Part shown: one piece after another, positions 34,521-47,401 of the stretch
How the letters are laid out: each line of letters begins with the position of its first letter
How positions within the stretch are numbered: the first letter of the stretch is position 1
Source of the DNA: Balanoglossus misakiensis
Taxonomy: Eukaryota; Hemichordata
Direction of reading: 5' to 3'
Assembly: GCA_040954595.2 (NCBI GenBank)
Contig: CM082589.2
Coordinates: 11,904,001-11,968,000 of the forward strand
DNA length: 64,000 nt
Program-made: the position numbers and the translations under genes
The notes under the pieces: model-generated
The model's input: the letters and a program-made list of their open reading frames with translations, nothing else
Databases searched by the model: none
Told to the model about the DNA's origin: nothing

Positions 34521-35471
34521 ATGGCGCCACTTCCAACCCCAAGAGTTACTCCAGGTGAGAGTGCATTTGCTGCAGTGGGAATCGACTTCTTTGGTCCTCT
34601 GAAAGTCAAGTGGAGAAGAGGAACGTCCAAACGATACGGATGTATATTCACCTGTCTCGCCATACGAGCTGTGCATATTGAAGTCACCCACAGTTTATCC
34701 ACAGATTCATTTATTCAGGCAGTATGGAGATTTGTCAGCAGACGTGGTCCACCAAAAACGGTATACAGTGACAACGGAACAAATTTCCGGGGAGCGGAAA
34801 CTGAAATCAAAGAAGCTCTAGCGAGTTGGAATCAAGAGAAGATAACTGATAGTCTACGCAAGAGGGATATCCAATGGTATTTCAATGCACCCGCAGCCAG
34901 TCATACTGGAGGAGTTTGGGAAAGGATGATACGTTCAGTGCGGAAAATCCTACGAGCACTCGTTGGAAACCAACTAATTGACGACGAAACTTTACTTACT
35001 GTCTTGGCGGAGGTGGAGAAGATTATCAATGATCGACCTTTCACCCGTCAATCAGATGACCCGAATGACCTTGAAGCACTGACGCCTAATAGCCTGTTAC
35101 TACTGAGGCCGAATCCATGCACATCTCCTGCAGACACTGTCACGACCAGTACAGCTAATCACAGAAGGAACCAAGCTAATCTCATAGCGAACTCGTTTTG
35201 GAAACGATGGCTACACGAATACCTGCCTTCCCTTCAGCAGAGACAGAAGTGGTTGAAGCCCAAGAGAAATCTGACTGTTGGAGATTTGGTTATCGTGGTA
35301 GAGGAAAATATCCCAAGAGGACAGTGGTCAAAAGGACTAGTTCAGCAAACTTACCCAGATCAGTACGGCAATGTGCGCCAGGTCCTAGTGAAGACTGAAA
35401 CAGGAAGATTGCGTAGAGATGTTCGCAAACTGTGCTTGCTTGAGGAAAGTAGTACACGTATTACACCATAA
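34521..35471 (+). pseudogene. pol: E3 pol, integrase core and DUF5641 tail
   Basis: 316 codons counted from ATG 34521, which is an internal Met and not a native start. The integrase core has D22 (GIDFFG), D84 (YSDNGTNF) and E134 (WERMIR); the D-x61-D-x49-E spacing fits BEL elements. The tail has the LTPNSLLLL block, WKRWLHEYLPSLQQRQKW, and GDLVIVVEENIPRGQW. It ends naturally at 35471. Upstream it was continuous with the H2C2 segment before the MITE arrived. Confidence 0.92.
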
Positions 35472-35509
35472 TTAATTAGTAATAGCATATCTGGAATTCG
35501 TAATTTAAA

Positions 35510-37205
35510 TCACGCCGTAGGAAATCTGACTTGATCAACGTGGTCAATGTACGCCTGTTTCTGCTCTAGAGTGCCGGGGCTTCAGCTGAGCCAGGCCGTA
35601 GGAAACCCGACGTGATTACCGTTGTTAACTTACGCCAGTCTGTGTCCTATATATAGTGCCGGGGCATCAGCCGCATCAGGAAATGTGAATAGATCAACGT
35701 GGTCTCTGTACGCGTGTTTCTGCTCTAGAGTGCCAGGGCTTTAGCCAAGCCATGCCGTAGGAAATCTGACTTGATCAACGTTGCTAACGAACGCTAGTGT
35801 CTGTCATGGTGTTCCGGGGTTTTAGTCGAGCCAGGCCGTAGGAAATCTGACTTGATCATCGTGGTCAATGTACGCGTGTTTCCGCTCTAAAGTGCCGGGG
35901 CTTCAGCTAAACCAGGCCGTAGGAAATCTGACTTGATCACCGTTGCTAACGTACGCTAGTGTCTGTCATATTGTGACGGAGATTTAGCCGAGCCAGGCCG
36001 TAGAAAAATCGACTTGTTCAACGTTACCAGTGTGCAACTGTTTCTGCTCTAGAGTAACTGGGTTTTAGCCGACTTATGCTGTAGGAAATGTGAGTTGATG
36101 AACGGGAATTCAATGTTAGAAAACCCGTGTGGAAAGTATCTCTACCCGTTTGAAACTAAGAAAAGAATTTATTCTTATTTATTTTGTAAAAAAGACAATT
36201 TTTCGAAAAAAAGTCGAAAATGGTAATTTTGTCTTGGGTGATTCAAATTATACCGCCTTTTCTGGAATTTGCAGCACTTTTTACAAGAGAACGACACTTC
36301 ATGCTCCATAATATTTCCGAAAATGAAGAAAAGAGTTAATTTTTTATTTTTTTAAAAATTTACCATTTTTTCAAAATATGGCCAAAATGGCTATTTTTTC
36401 TTGAATTCCGTCAATATCTCTGCATTTTTGGAGAGGTCGAAAGTTTTAACATACAATCAACATGTCATATATGATCAGGGCACCAAATTCGAAGAACAAA
36501 GGTTTTTTATTTTTTTCTAAAAATGACATTTTCAAGAAAAATTTGGTAAAACGCAATTTTGTCTGCAGTGAGCCAAATTGGCCGGTTTTTTTGTGGAATT
36601 TGTATCGATATATATATACGAAGAGCATTCTATACTCCATCAGATTTCCGAAAATGTAGAAAACAGGTATTTTTTGTAATTTTCAAAAATTTACCATTTT
36701 GACCAAATTGTGGCTAAAATTGTTATTTTCGTGTTGAATGCCGCCAGTGTCACTGCTTTTAAAAGTCATAAAAACTTTTAACATACAAGCAATTGTTTAT
36801 ATATGATCAGGTCACCGAATTAAAAAAATAAAGAATGTTTTCCCTAAAAATGACCTTTTTGGTGCAAAAACGAATAAAACGCAATTTTGTATTAAATCAG
36901 CTCATTCAGAGTGCATTTTTTATAATCAGCACAATTTTTACATATAATGGAAATTTCATACATCATCAGATATCCAAATATGAAAAAATGATTTAGATTT
37001 TAGATGATTGTCCAAAATTAGCTGATATCTAATAAATGTAGTATTGAACCGTTCTGTCCCCCCCCCTACATTATATGCGGTACGCCGATGTCAGCTTACC
37101 CGGCAGTACTGAAGGTCGTGCCCCCAACTAACGTCGGTGTTTGTAACGCCCTGGTTAAATTCGGGCTCTCTCTATAAATTGACAGGCAATAATGCAGTCC
37201 TACCC
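35510..37205 (+). repeat. Satellite monomer U7, right part
   Basis: Resumes at tcacgccgtagg. Its 81-bp block is mosaic: after the catgccgtaggaaa variant it returns to the variants normally second and third (tcatcgtggtcaatg, then cagctaaacc), as if repaired from another position of the block. C-run of 9. Confidence 0.88.
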
Positions 37206-39231
37206 GAACAAATGTCGAGTGTTGACCCGCTGTGACTTTCCCTCTTCGGTTTGCCCGACTTAGCCATCGTCTTTGTACTAGAGTGTCGGGTCTTTTGCAG
37301 AGCCAGGCCGAAAGAAATCCGACTTGATCACCGTTGCTAACGAACGCTAGTGTCTGTCATGGTGTGCCGGGGTTTTAGTCGAGCCAGGCCGTAGGAGATC
37401 TGACTTGATCATCGTGGTCAATGTACGCGTGTTTCCGCTCTAAAGTGCCGGGGCTTCAGCTAAACCAGGCCGTAGGAAATCCGACGTAATCACCGTTGAT
37501 AACTTACGCCAGTCTGTGTCATATAGAGCCGGTGCACCAGCCGAGTCACGCCGTAGGAAATCTGACTAGATCAACGTGGTCAATGTACGCATGTTTCTGC
37601 TCTAGAGTGCCGGGGCTTCAGCTGAGCCAGGCCGTAGGAAACCCGAGTCGGACGTGATTACCGTTGTTAACTTACGCCAGTCTGTGTCCTATATATAGTG
37701 CCGGGGCATCAGCCGTGCCAGGCCGAAGGAAATGTGAGTAGATCAACGTGGTCTCTGTACGCGTGTTTCTGCTCTAGAGTGCCGGGGCTTTATCCAAGCC
37801 ATGCCGTAGAAAATCTGACTTGATCACCGTTGCTAACGCACGCTAGTTTCTGTCATAGTGTGCCGGGGTTTTAGTCGAGCCAAGCCGTAGGAGATCAGAC
37901 TTGATCAACGTGGTCTCTGTACGCGTGTTTCTGCTCTAGAGTGCCGGGGCTTTATCCAAGCCATGCCGTAGAAAATCTGACTTGATCACCGTTGCTAACG
38001 TACGCTAGTGTCTGTCATATTGTGACGGAGATTTAGCCGAGCCAGGCCGTAGAAAAATCGACTTATTCAACGTTACCAGTGTGCAACTGTTTCTGCTATA
38101 GTGTCAGGGTTTTAGCCGACTTATGCTGTAGGAAATCTGAGTTGATGAACGGGAATTCAATGTTAGAAAACCCGTGTGGAAAGTATCTCTACCCGTTTGA
38201 AACTAAGAAAAGAATTTATTCTTATTTATTATGTAAAAAAGACAATTTTTCGAAAAAAGTCGAAAATGGTAATTTTGTCTTGGGTGATTCAAATTATACC
38301 GCCTTTTCTGGAATTTGCAGCACTTTTTACAAGAGAACGACACTTCGTGCTCCAAAATATTTCCGAAAATGAAGAAAAGAGTTAATTTTTTATGATTTTT
38401 TAAAAATTTACCATTTTTGTCAAAATATGGCCAAAATGACTATTTTTTCTTGAATTCCGTCAATATCTCTGCATTTTTGGAGTGGTCGATAGTTTTAACA
38501 TACAATCAACATGTCATATATGATCAGGGCACCAAATTCGAAGAACAAAGGTTTTTTTATTTTTTTTTCTAAAAATGACATTTTCAAGGAAAATTTGGTA
38601 AAACGCAATTTTGTCTGCAGTGAGCCAAATTAGACGGTCTTTTGTGGAATTTGTATCGATATATACATACATACGAAGAGCATTCTATACTCCATCAGAT
38701 TTCCGAAAATGTAGAAAACAGGTATTTTTTGTAATTTTGAAAATTTTTCCATTTTGACCAAATTGTGGCTAAAATTGTTATTTTCGTGTTGAATGCCGCC
38801 AGTGTCACTGCTTTTAAAAGTCATAAAAACTTTTAACATACAAGCAATTGTTTATATATGATCAGGTCACCGAATTAAAAAAATAAAGAATGTTTTGCCT
38901 AAAAATGACCTTTTTGGTGCAAAAACGAATAAAACGCAATTTTGTATTAAATCAGAGTGCATTTTTTATAATCAGCACCATTTTCACATATATAATGGAA
39001 ATTTCATACATAATCAGATATCCAAATATGAAAAAAATGATTTAGATGATTGTCCAAAATTAGCTGATATCTAATAAATGTAGTATTGAACCGTTCTGTT
39101 CCCCCCCCCCCTACATTATATGCGGTACGCCGATGTCAGCTTACCCGGCAGTACTGCAGGCCGTGTTTGAAACGCCCTGGTTAACTTCGGGCTTTCTCTA
39201 TAAATTGACAGGCAATAATGCAGTCCTACCC
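37206..39231 (+). repeat. Satellite monomer U8
   Basis: 2026 bp. About 17 bp (cccccaactaacgtcgg) are missing near 39164. Its AT-rich end (cacatatataatgg, aaaaaaatgatttagatg) matches that of U10. Confidence 0.93.
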
Positions 39232-41276
39232 GAACAAATGTCGAGTGTTGACCCGCTGTGACTTTCCCTCTTCGGTTTGCCCGACGTAGATAACGTCTTT
39301 GTACTAGAGTGTCGGGTCTTTTGCAGAGCCAGGCCGAAGGAAATCCGACTTGATCACCGTTGCTAACGAACGCTAGTGTCTGTCATGGTGTGTCGGGGTT
39401 TTAGTCGAGCCAGGCCGTAGGAGATCTGACTTGATCATCGTGGTCAATGTACGCGTGTTTCCGCTCTGAAGTGCCGGGGCTTCAGCTAAACCAGGCCGTA
39501 GGAAATCCGACGCAATCACCGTTGATAACTTACGCCAGTCTGTGTCATATAGAGCCGGTGCACCAGCCGAGTCACGCCGTAGGAAATCTGACTTGATCAA
39601 CGTGGTCAATGTACGCCTGTTTCTGCTCTAGAGTGCCGGGGCTTCAGCTGAGCCAGGCCGTAGGAAACCCGACGTGATTACCGTTGTTAACTTACGCCAG
39701 TCTGTGTCCTATATATAGTGCCGGGGCATCAACCGTGCCAGGCCGAAGGAAATGTGAGTAGATCAACGTGGTCTCTGTACGCGTGTTTCTGCTCTAGAGT
39801 GCCAGGGCTTTAGCCAAGCCATGCCGTAGGAAATTTGACTTGATCAACGTTGCTAACGAACGCTAGTGTCTGCCATAGTGTGCCGGGGTTTTAGTCGAGC
39901 CAAGCCGTAGGAGATCAGACTTGATCAACGTGGTCTCTGTACGCGTGTTTCTGCTCTAGAGTGCCGGGGCTTTATCCAAGCCATGCCGTAGAAAATCTGA
40001 CTTGATCACCAATGCTAACGTACGCTAGTGTCTGTCATATTGTGACGGAGATTTAGCCGAGCCAGGCCGTAGAAAAATCGACTTGTTCAACGTTACCAGT
40101 GTGCAACTGTTTCTGCTCTAGAGTGTCAGGGTTTTAGCCAACTTATGCTGTAGGAAATCTGAGTTGATGAACGGGAATTCAATGTTAGAAAACCCGTGTG
40201 GAAAGTATCTCTACCCGTTTGAAACTAAGAAAAGAATTTATTCTTATTTATTTTGTAAAAAAGACAATTTTTCGAAAAAAAGTCGAAAATGGTAATTTTG
40301 TCTTGGGTGATTCAAATTATACCGCCTTTTCTGGAATTTTCAGCACTTTTTACAAGAGAATGACACTTCATGCTCCATAATATTTCCGAAAATGAAGAAA
40401 AGAGTTAATTTTTTATGATTTTTTAAAAATTTATCATTTTTGACAAAATATGGCCAAAATGGCTATTTTTTCTTGAATTCCGTCAATATCTCTGCATTTT
40501 TGGAGTGGTCGAAAGTTTTAACATACAATCAACATGCCATATATGATCAGGGCACCAAATTCGAAGAACAAAGGTTTTTTTATTATTTTTTTCTAAAAAT
40601 CACATTTTCAAGCAAAATTTGATAACATGCAATTTTGTCTGCAGTGAGCCAAATTAGACTGTCTTTTGTGGAATTTGTATCGATATTTACATACGAAGAG
40701 CATTCTATACTCCATCAGATTTCCGAAAATGTAGAAAACAGGTATTTTTTGTAATTTTCAAAAATTTACCATTTTGACCAAATTGTGGCTAAAATTGTTA
40801 TTTTCGTGTTGAATGCCGCCAGTGTCACTGCTTTTAAAAGTCATAAAAACTTTTAACATACAAGCAATTGTTTATATATGATCAGGTCACCGAATCAAAA
40901 AAATAAAGAATGTTTTGCCTAAAAATGACCTTTTTGGTGCAAAAACGAATAAAACGCAATTTTGTATTAAATCAGAGTGCATTTTTTATAATCAGCACCA
41001 TTTTTACATATAATGGAAATTTCATACATCATCAGATATCCAAATATGAAAAAATGATTTAGATTTTAGATGATTGTCCAAAATTAGCTGATATCTAATA
41101 AATGTAGTATTGAACCGTTCTGTTTCCCCCCCCCCCCTACATTATATGCGGTACGCCGATGTCAGCTTACCCGGCAGTACTGCAGGCCGTGCCCCCAACT
41201 AACGTCGGTGATTGAAACGCCCTGGTTAAATTCGGGCTTTCTCTATAAATTGACAGGCAATAATGCAGTCCTACCC
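39232..41276 (+). repeat. Satellite monomer U9
   Basis: 2045 bp and complete; first half of higher-order copy 1. C-run of 12. Confidence 0.93.
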
Positions 41277-43315
41277 GAACAAATGTCGAGTGTTGACCCG
41301 CTGTGACTTTCCCTCTTCGGTTTGCCAGACTTAGCCAACGTCTTTGTACTAGAGTGTCGGGTCTTTTGCAGAGCCAGGCCGAAGGAAATCCGACTTGATC
41401 ACCGTTGCTAACGAACGCTAGTGTCTGTCATAGTGTGCCGGGGTTTTAGTCGAGCCAGGCCGTAGGAGATCTGACTTGATCATCGTGGGCAATGTACGCG
41501 TGTTTCCGCTCTAAAGTGCCGGGGCTTCAGCTAAACCAGGCCGTAGGAAATCCGACGTAATCACCGTTGATAACTTACGCCAATCTGTGTCATATAGAGC
41601 CGGTGCACCAGCCGAGTCACGCCGTAGGAAATCTGACTTGATCAACGTGGTCAATGTACGCCTGTTTCTGCTCTAGAGTGCCGGGGCTTCAGCTGAGCCA
41701 GGCCGTAGGAAACCCGACGTGATTACCGTTGTTAACTTACGCCAGTCTGTGTCCAATATATAGTGCCGGGGCATCAACCGTGCCAGGCCGAAGGAAATGT
41801 GAGTAGATCAACGTGGTCTCTGTACGCGTGTTTCTGCTCTAGAGTGCCAGGGCATTAGCTAAGCCATGCCGTAGGAAATCTGACTTGATCAACGTTGCTA
41901 ACGAACGCTAGTGTCTGTCATAGTGTGCCTGGGTTTTAGTCGAGCCAAGCCGTAGGAAATCAGACTTGATCAACGTGGTCTCTGTACGCGTGTTTCTGCT
42001 CTAGAGTGCCGGGGCTTTATCTAAGCCATGCCGTAGAAAATCTGACTTGATCACCGTTGCTAACGTACGCTAGTGTCTGTCATATTGTGACGGAGATTTA
42101 GCCGAGCCAGGCCGTAGAAAAATCGACTTGTTCAACGTTACCAGTGTGCAACTGTTTCTGCTCTAGAGTGTCAGGGTTTTAGCCGACTTATGCTGTAGGA
42201 AATCTTAGTTGATGAACGGGAATTCAATGTTAGAAAACCCGTGTGGAAAGTATCTCTTCCCGTTTGAAACTAAGAAAAGAATTTATTCTTATTTATTTTG
42301 CAAAAAAGACAATTTTTTGAAAAAAAGTCGAAAATGGTAATTTTGTCTTGGGTGATTCAAATTATACCGCCTTTTCTGGAATTTGCAGCATTTTTTTTAC
42401 AAGAGAACGACACTTCATGCTCCACAATATTTCCGAAAATGAAGAAAAGAGTTAGTTTTTTATGATTTTTAAAAAATTTACCATTTTTGACAAAATATGG
42501 CCAAAATGGCTATTTTTTATTGAATTCCGTCAATATCTCTGCATTTTTGGAGTGGTCGAAAGTTTTAACATACAATCAACATGTCATATATGATCAGGGC
42601 ACCAAATTCGAAGAACAAAGGTTTTTTTATTTTTTTTGTCTAAATATGACATTTTCAAGGAAAAGTTGGTAAAACGCAATTTTGTCTGCAGTGAGCCAAA
42701 TTAGACGGTCATTTGTGGAATTTGTATCGATATATATATACGAAGAGCATTCTATACTCCATCAGATTTCCGAAAATGTAGAAAACAGGTATTTTTTGTA
42801 ATTTTCAAAAATTTACCATTTTGACCAAATTGTGGCTAAAATTGTTATTTTCGTGTTGAATGCCGCCAGTGTCACTGCTTTTAAAAGTCATAAAAACTTT
42901 TAACATACAAGCAATTGTTTATATATGATCAGGTCACCGAATTAAAAAAATAAAGAATGTTTTGCCTAAAAATGACCTTTTTGGTGCAAAAACGAATAAA
43001 ACGCAATTTTGTTTTAAATCAGAGTGCATTTTTTATAATCAGCACCATTTTCACATATATAATGGAAATTTCATACATCATCAGATATCCAAATATGAAA
43101 AAAATGATTTAGATGATTGTCCAAAATTAGCTGATATCTAATAAATGTAGTATTGAACCGTTCTGTCCCCCCCCCCTACATTATATGCGGTACGCCGATG
43201 TCAGCTTACCCGGCAGTACTGCAGGCCGTGCCCCCAACTAACGTCGGTGTTTGAAACGCCCTGGTTAACTTCGGGCTTTCTCTATAAATTGACAGGCAAT
43301 AATGCAGTCCTACCC
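41277..43315 (+). repeat. Satellite monomer U10
   Basis: 2039 bp and complete; second half of higher-order copy 1. It carries an expanded T-run in gcattttttttacaag near 42390, also seen in U12. Confidence 0.93.
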
Positions 43316-45369
43316 GAACAAATGTCGAGTGTTGACCCGCTGTGACTTTCCCTCTTCGGTTTTCCCGACGTAGATAACGTCTTTGTACTAGAGTGTCGGG
43401 TCTTTTGCAGAGCCAGGCCGAAGGAAATCCGACTTGATCACCGTTGCTAACGAACGCTAGTGTCTGTCATGGTGTGTCGGGGTTTTAGTCGAGCCAGGCC
43501 GTAGGAGATCTGACTTGATCATCGTGGTCAATGTACGCGTGTTTCCGCTCTGAAGTGCCGGGGCTTCAGCTAAACCAGGCCGTAGGAAATCCGACGCAAT
43601 CACCGTTGATAACTTACGCCAGTCTGTGTCATATAGAGCCGGTGCACCAGCCGAGTCACGCCGTAGGAAATCTGACTTGATCAACGTGGTCAATGTACGC
43701 CTGTTTCTGCTCTAGAGTGCCGGGGCTTCAGCTGAGCCAGGCCGTAGGAAACCCGACGTGATTACCGTTGTTAACTTACGCCAGTCTGTGTCCTATATAT
43801 AGTGCCGGGGCATCAACCGTGCCAGGCCGAAGGAAATGTGAGTAGATCAACGTGGTCTCTGTACGCGTGTTTCTGCTCTAGAGTGCCAGGGCTTTAGCCA
43901 AGCCATGCCGTAGGAAATTTGACTTGATCAACGTTGCTAACGAACGCTAGTGTCTGCCATAGTGTGCCGGGGTTTTAGTCGAGCCAAGCCGTAGGAGATC
44001 AGACTTGATCAACGTGGTCTCTGTACGCGTGTTTCTGCTCTAGAGTGCCGGGGCTTTATCCAAGCCATGCCGTAGAAAATCTGACTTGATCACCAATGCT
44101 AACGTACGCTAGTGTCTGTCATATTGTGACGGAGATTTAGCCGAGCCAGGCCGTAGAAAAATCGACTTGTTCAACGTTACCAGTGTGCAACTGTTTCTGC
44201 TCTAGAGTGTCAGGGTTTTAGCCAACTTATGCTGTAGGAAATCTGAGTTGATGAACGGGAATTCAATGTTAGAAAACCCGTGTGGAATGTATCTCTACCC
44301 GTTTGAAACTAAGAAAAGAATTTATTCTTATTTATTTTGTAAAAAAGACAATTTTTCGAAAAAAAGTCGAAAATGGTAATTTTGTCTTGGGTGATTCAAA
44401 TTATACCGCCTTTTCTGGAATTTTCAGCACTTTTTACAAGAGAACGACACTTCATGCTCCATAATATTTCCGAAAATGAAGAAAAGAGTTAATTTTTTAT
44501 GATTTTTTAAAAATTTATCATTTTTGACAAAATATGGCCAAAATGGCTATTTTTTCTTGAATTCCGTCAATATCTCTGCATTTTTGGAGTGGTCGAAAGT
44601 TTTAACATACAAGCAACATGCCATATATGATCAGGGCACCAAATTCGAAGAACAAAGGTTTTTTTATTATTTTTTTCTAAAAATCACATTTTCAAGCAAA
44701 ATTTGATAACATGCAATTTTGTCTGCAGTGAGCCAAATTAGACTGTCTTTTGTGGAATTTGTATCGATATTTACATACGAAGAGCATTCTATACTCCATC
44801 AGATTTCCGAAAATGTAGAAAACAGGTATTTTTTGTAATTTTCAAAAATTTACCATTTTGACCAAATTGTGGCTAAAATTGTTATTTTCGTGTTGAATGC
44901 CGCCAGTGTCACTGCTTTTAAAAGTCATAAAAACTTTTAACATACAAGCAATTGTTTATATATGATCAGGTCACCGAATCAAAAAAATAAAGAATGTTTT
45001 GCCTAAAAATGACCTTTTTGGTGCAAAAACGAATAAAACGCAATTTTGTATTAAATCAGCTCATTCAGAGTGCATTTTTTATAATCAGCACCATTTTTAC
45101 ACATAATGGAAATTTCATACATCATCAGATATCCAAATATGAAAAAATGATTTAGATTTTAGATGATTGTCCAAAATTAGCTGATATCTAATAAATGTAG
45201 TATTGAACCGTTCTGTTTCCCCCCCCCCCCTACATTATATGCGGTACGCCGATGTCAGCTTACCCGGCAGTACTGCAGGCCGTGCCCCCAACTAACGTCG
45301 GTGATTCAAACGCCCTGGTTAAATTCGGGCTTTCTCTATAAATTGACAGGCAATAATGCAGTCCTACCC
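43316..45369 (+). repeat. Satellite monomer U11
   Basis: 2054 bp; copy of U9. It retains ctcattca near 45060, which U9 lacks, so the copies have exchanged short stretches. Confidence 0.93.
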
Positions 45370-47401
45370 GAACAAATGTCGAGTGTTGACCCGCTGTGAC
45401 TTTCCCTCTTCGGTTTGCCAGACTTAGCCAACGTCTTTGTACTAGAGTGTCGGGTCTTTTGCAGAGCCAGGCCGAAGGAAATCCGACTTGATCACCGTTG
45501 CTAACGAACGCTAGTGTCTGTCATAGTGTGCCGGGGTTTTAGTCGAGCCAGGCCGTAGGAGATCTGACTTGATCATCGTGGGCAATGTACGCGTGTTTCC
45601 GCTCTAAAGTGCCGGGGCTTCAGCTAAACCAGGCCGTAGGAAATCCGACGTAATCACCGTTGATAACTTACGCCAATCTGTGTCATATAGAGCCGGTGCA
45701 CCAGCCGAGTCACGCCGTAGGAAATCTGACTTGATCAACGTGGTCAATGTACGCCTGTTTCTGCTCTAGAGTGCCGGGGCTTCAGCTGAGCCAGGCCGTA
45801 GGAAACCCGACGTGATTACCGTTGTTAACTTACGCCAGTCTGTGTCCTATATATAGTGCCGGGGCATCAGCCGTGCCAGGCCGAAGGAAATGTGAGTAGA
45901 TCAACGTGGTCTCTGTACGCGTGTTTCTGCTCTAGAGTGCCAGGGCTTTAGCTAAGCCATGCCGTAGGAAATCTGACTTGATCAACGTTGCTAACGAACG
46001 CTAGTGTCTGTCATAGTGTGCCTGGGTTTTAGTCGAGCCAAGCCGTAGGAAATCAGACTTGATCAACGTGGTCTCTGTACGCGTGTTTCTGCTCTAGAGT
46101 GCCGGGGCTTTATCTAAGCCATGCCGTAGAAAATCTGACTTGATCACCGTTGCTAACGTACGCTAGTGTCTGTCATATTGTGACGGAGATTTAGCCGAGC
46201 CAGGCCGTAGAAAAATCGACTTGTTCAACGTTACCAGTGTGCAACTGTTTCTGCTCTAGAGTGTCAGGGTTTTAGCCGACTTATGCTGTAGGAAATCTTA
46301 GTTGATGAACGGGAATTCAATGTTAGAAAACCCGTGTGGAAAGTATCTCTTCCCGTTTGAAACTAAGAAAAGAATTTATTCTTATTTATTTTGCAAAAAA
46401 GACAATTTTTTGAAAAAAAGTCGAAAATGGTAATTTTGTCTTGGGTGATTCAAATTATACCGCCTTTTCTGGAATTTGCAGCATTTTTTTTACAAGAGAA
46501 CGACACTTCATGCTCCACAATATTTCCGAAAATGAAGAAAAGAGTTAGTTTTTTATGATTTTTAAAAAATTTACCATTTTTGACAAAATATGGCCAAAAT
46601 GGCTATTTTTTATTGAATTCCGTCAATATCTCTGCATTTTTGGAGTGGTCGAAAGTTTTAACATACAATCAACATGTCATATATGATCAGGGCACCAAAT
46701 TCGAAGAACAAAGGTTTTTTTATTTTTTTTTTCTAAATATGACATTTTCAAGGAAAAGTTGGTAAAACGCAATTTTGTCTGCAGTGAGCCAAATTAGACG
46801 GTCATTTGTGGAATTTGTATCGATATATATATACGAAGAGCATTCTATACTCCATCAGATTTCCGAAAATGTAGAAAACAGGTATTTTTTGTAATTTTCA
46901 AAAATTTACCATTTTGACCAAATTGCGGCTAAAATTGTTATTTTCGTGTTGAATGCCGCCAGTGTCACTGCTTTTAAAAGTCATAAAAACTTTTAACATA
47001 CAAGCAATTGATTATATATGATCAAGTCACCGAATTAAAAAAATAAAGAATGTTTTGCCTAAAAATGACCTTTTTGGTGCAAAAACGAATAAAACGCAAT
47101 TTTGTATTAAATCAGCTCATTCAGAGTGCATTTTTTAGAATCAGCACCATTTTTACATCATCAGATATCCAAATATGAAAAAATGATTTAGATTTTAGAT
47201 GATTGTCCAAAATTAGCTGATATATAATAAATGTAGTATTGAACCGTTCTGTTCCCCCCCCCCTACATTATATGCGGTACGCTGATGTCAGCTTACCCGG
47301 CAGTACTGCAGGCCGTGCCCCCAACCAACGTCGGTGTTTGAAAGCCCTGGTTAAATTCGGGCTTTCTCTATAAATTGACAGGCAATAATACAGTCCTACC
47401 C
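45370..47401 (+). repeat. Satellite monomer U12
   Basis: 2032 bp; copy of U10. About 24 bp are deleted near 47156 (tataatggaaatttcatac missing). Confidence 0.93.

Larger units (their letters stand above)
28013..35509 (+). mobile_element. E3: BEL/Pao LTR retrotransposon lacking the 3' LTR
   Basis: 7.5 kb on the plus strand: 5' LTR, gag with stops and a frameshift, protease, reverse transcriptase (intact YVDD), RNase H, and integrase split by a 589-bp MITE, then a complete DUF5641 tail. Coding stops at 35471, and satellite resumes about 40 bp later without an LTR. About 11 bp of satellite (caccagccgag) are missing at the joint. A deletion that removed the 3' LTR is the simplest account. The sequence is related to E2 rather than E1. 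Confidence 0.92.
39232..43315 (+). repeat. Higher-order repeat copy 1 (monomers U9 and U10)
   Basis: U9 starts at 39232 and U10 at 41277. U9 shares with U11 the variants cgacgtagataacg and atcaccaatgctaacg. U10 shares with U12 the variants gccagacttagcc, catcgtgggcaatg and aaatcttagttg. The offset between copies is 4084 bp at most sites. Confidence 0.93.
43316..47401 (+). repeat. Higher-order repeat copy 2 (monomers U11 and U12)
   Basis: A near-identical copy of 39232-43315. Few differences are visible, e.g. gtgattgaaac versus gtgattcaaac and a small deletion near 47156 in U12 only. Confidence 0.93.

Noticed and set aside
39373-39609. Minus-strand ORF of 78 codons repeated identically at 43457-43693
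   Set aside because: It runs through the 81-bp subrepeats, and its product simply repeats a 27-residue unit. The identity reflects the higher-order duplication. Other monomers have stops.
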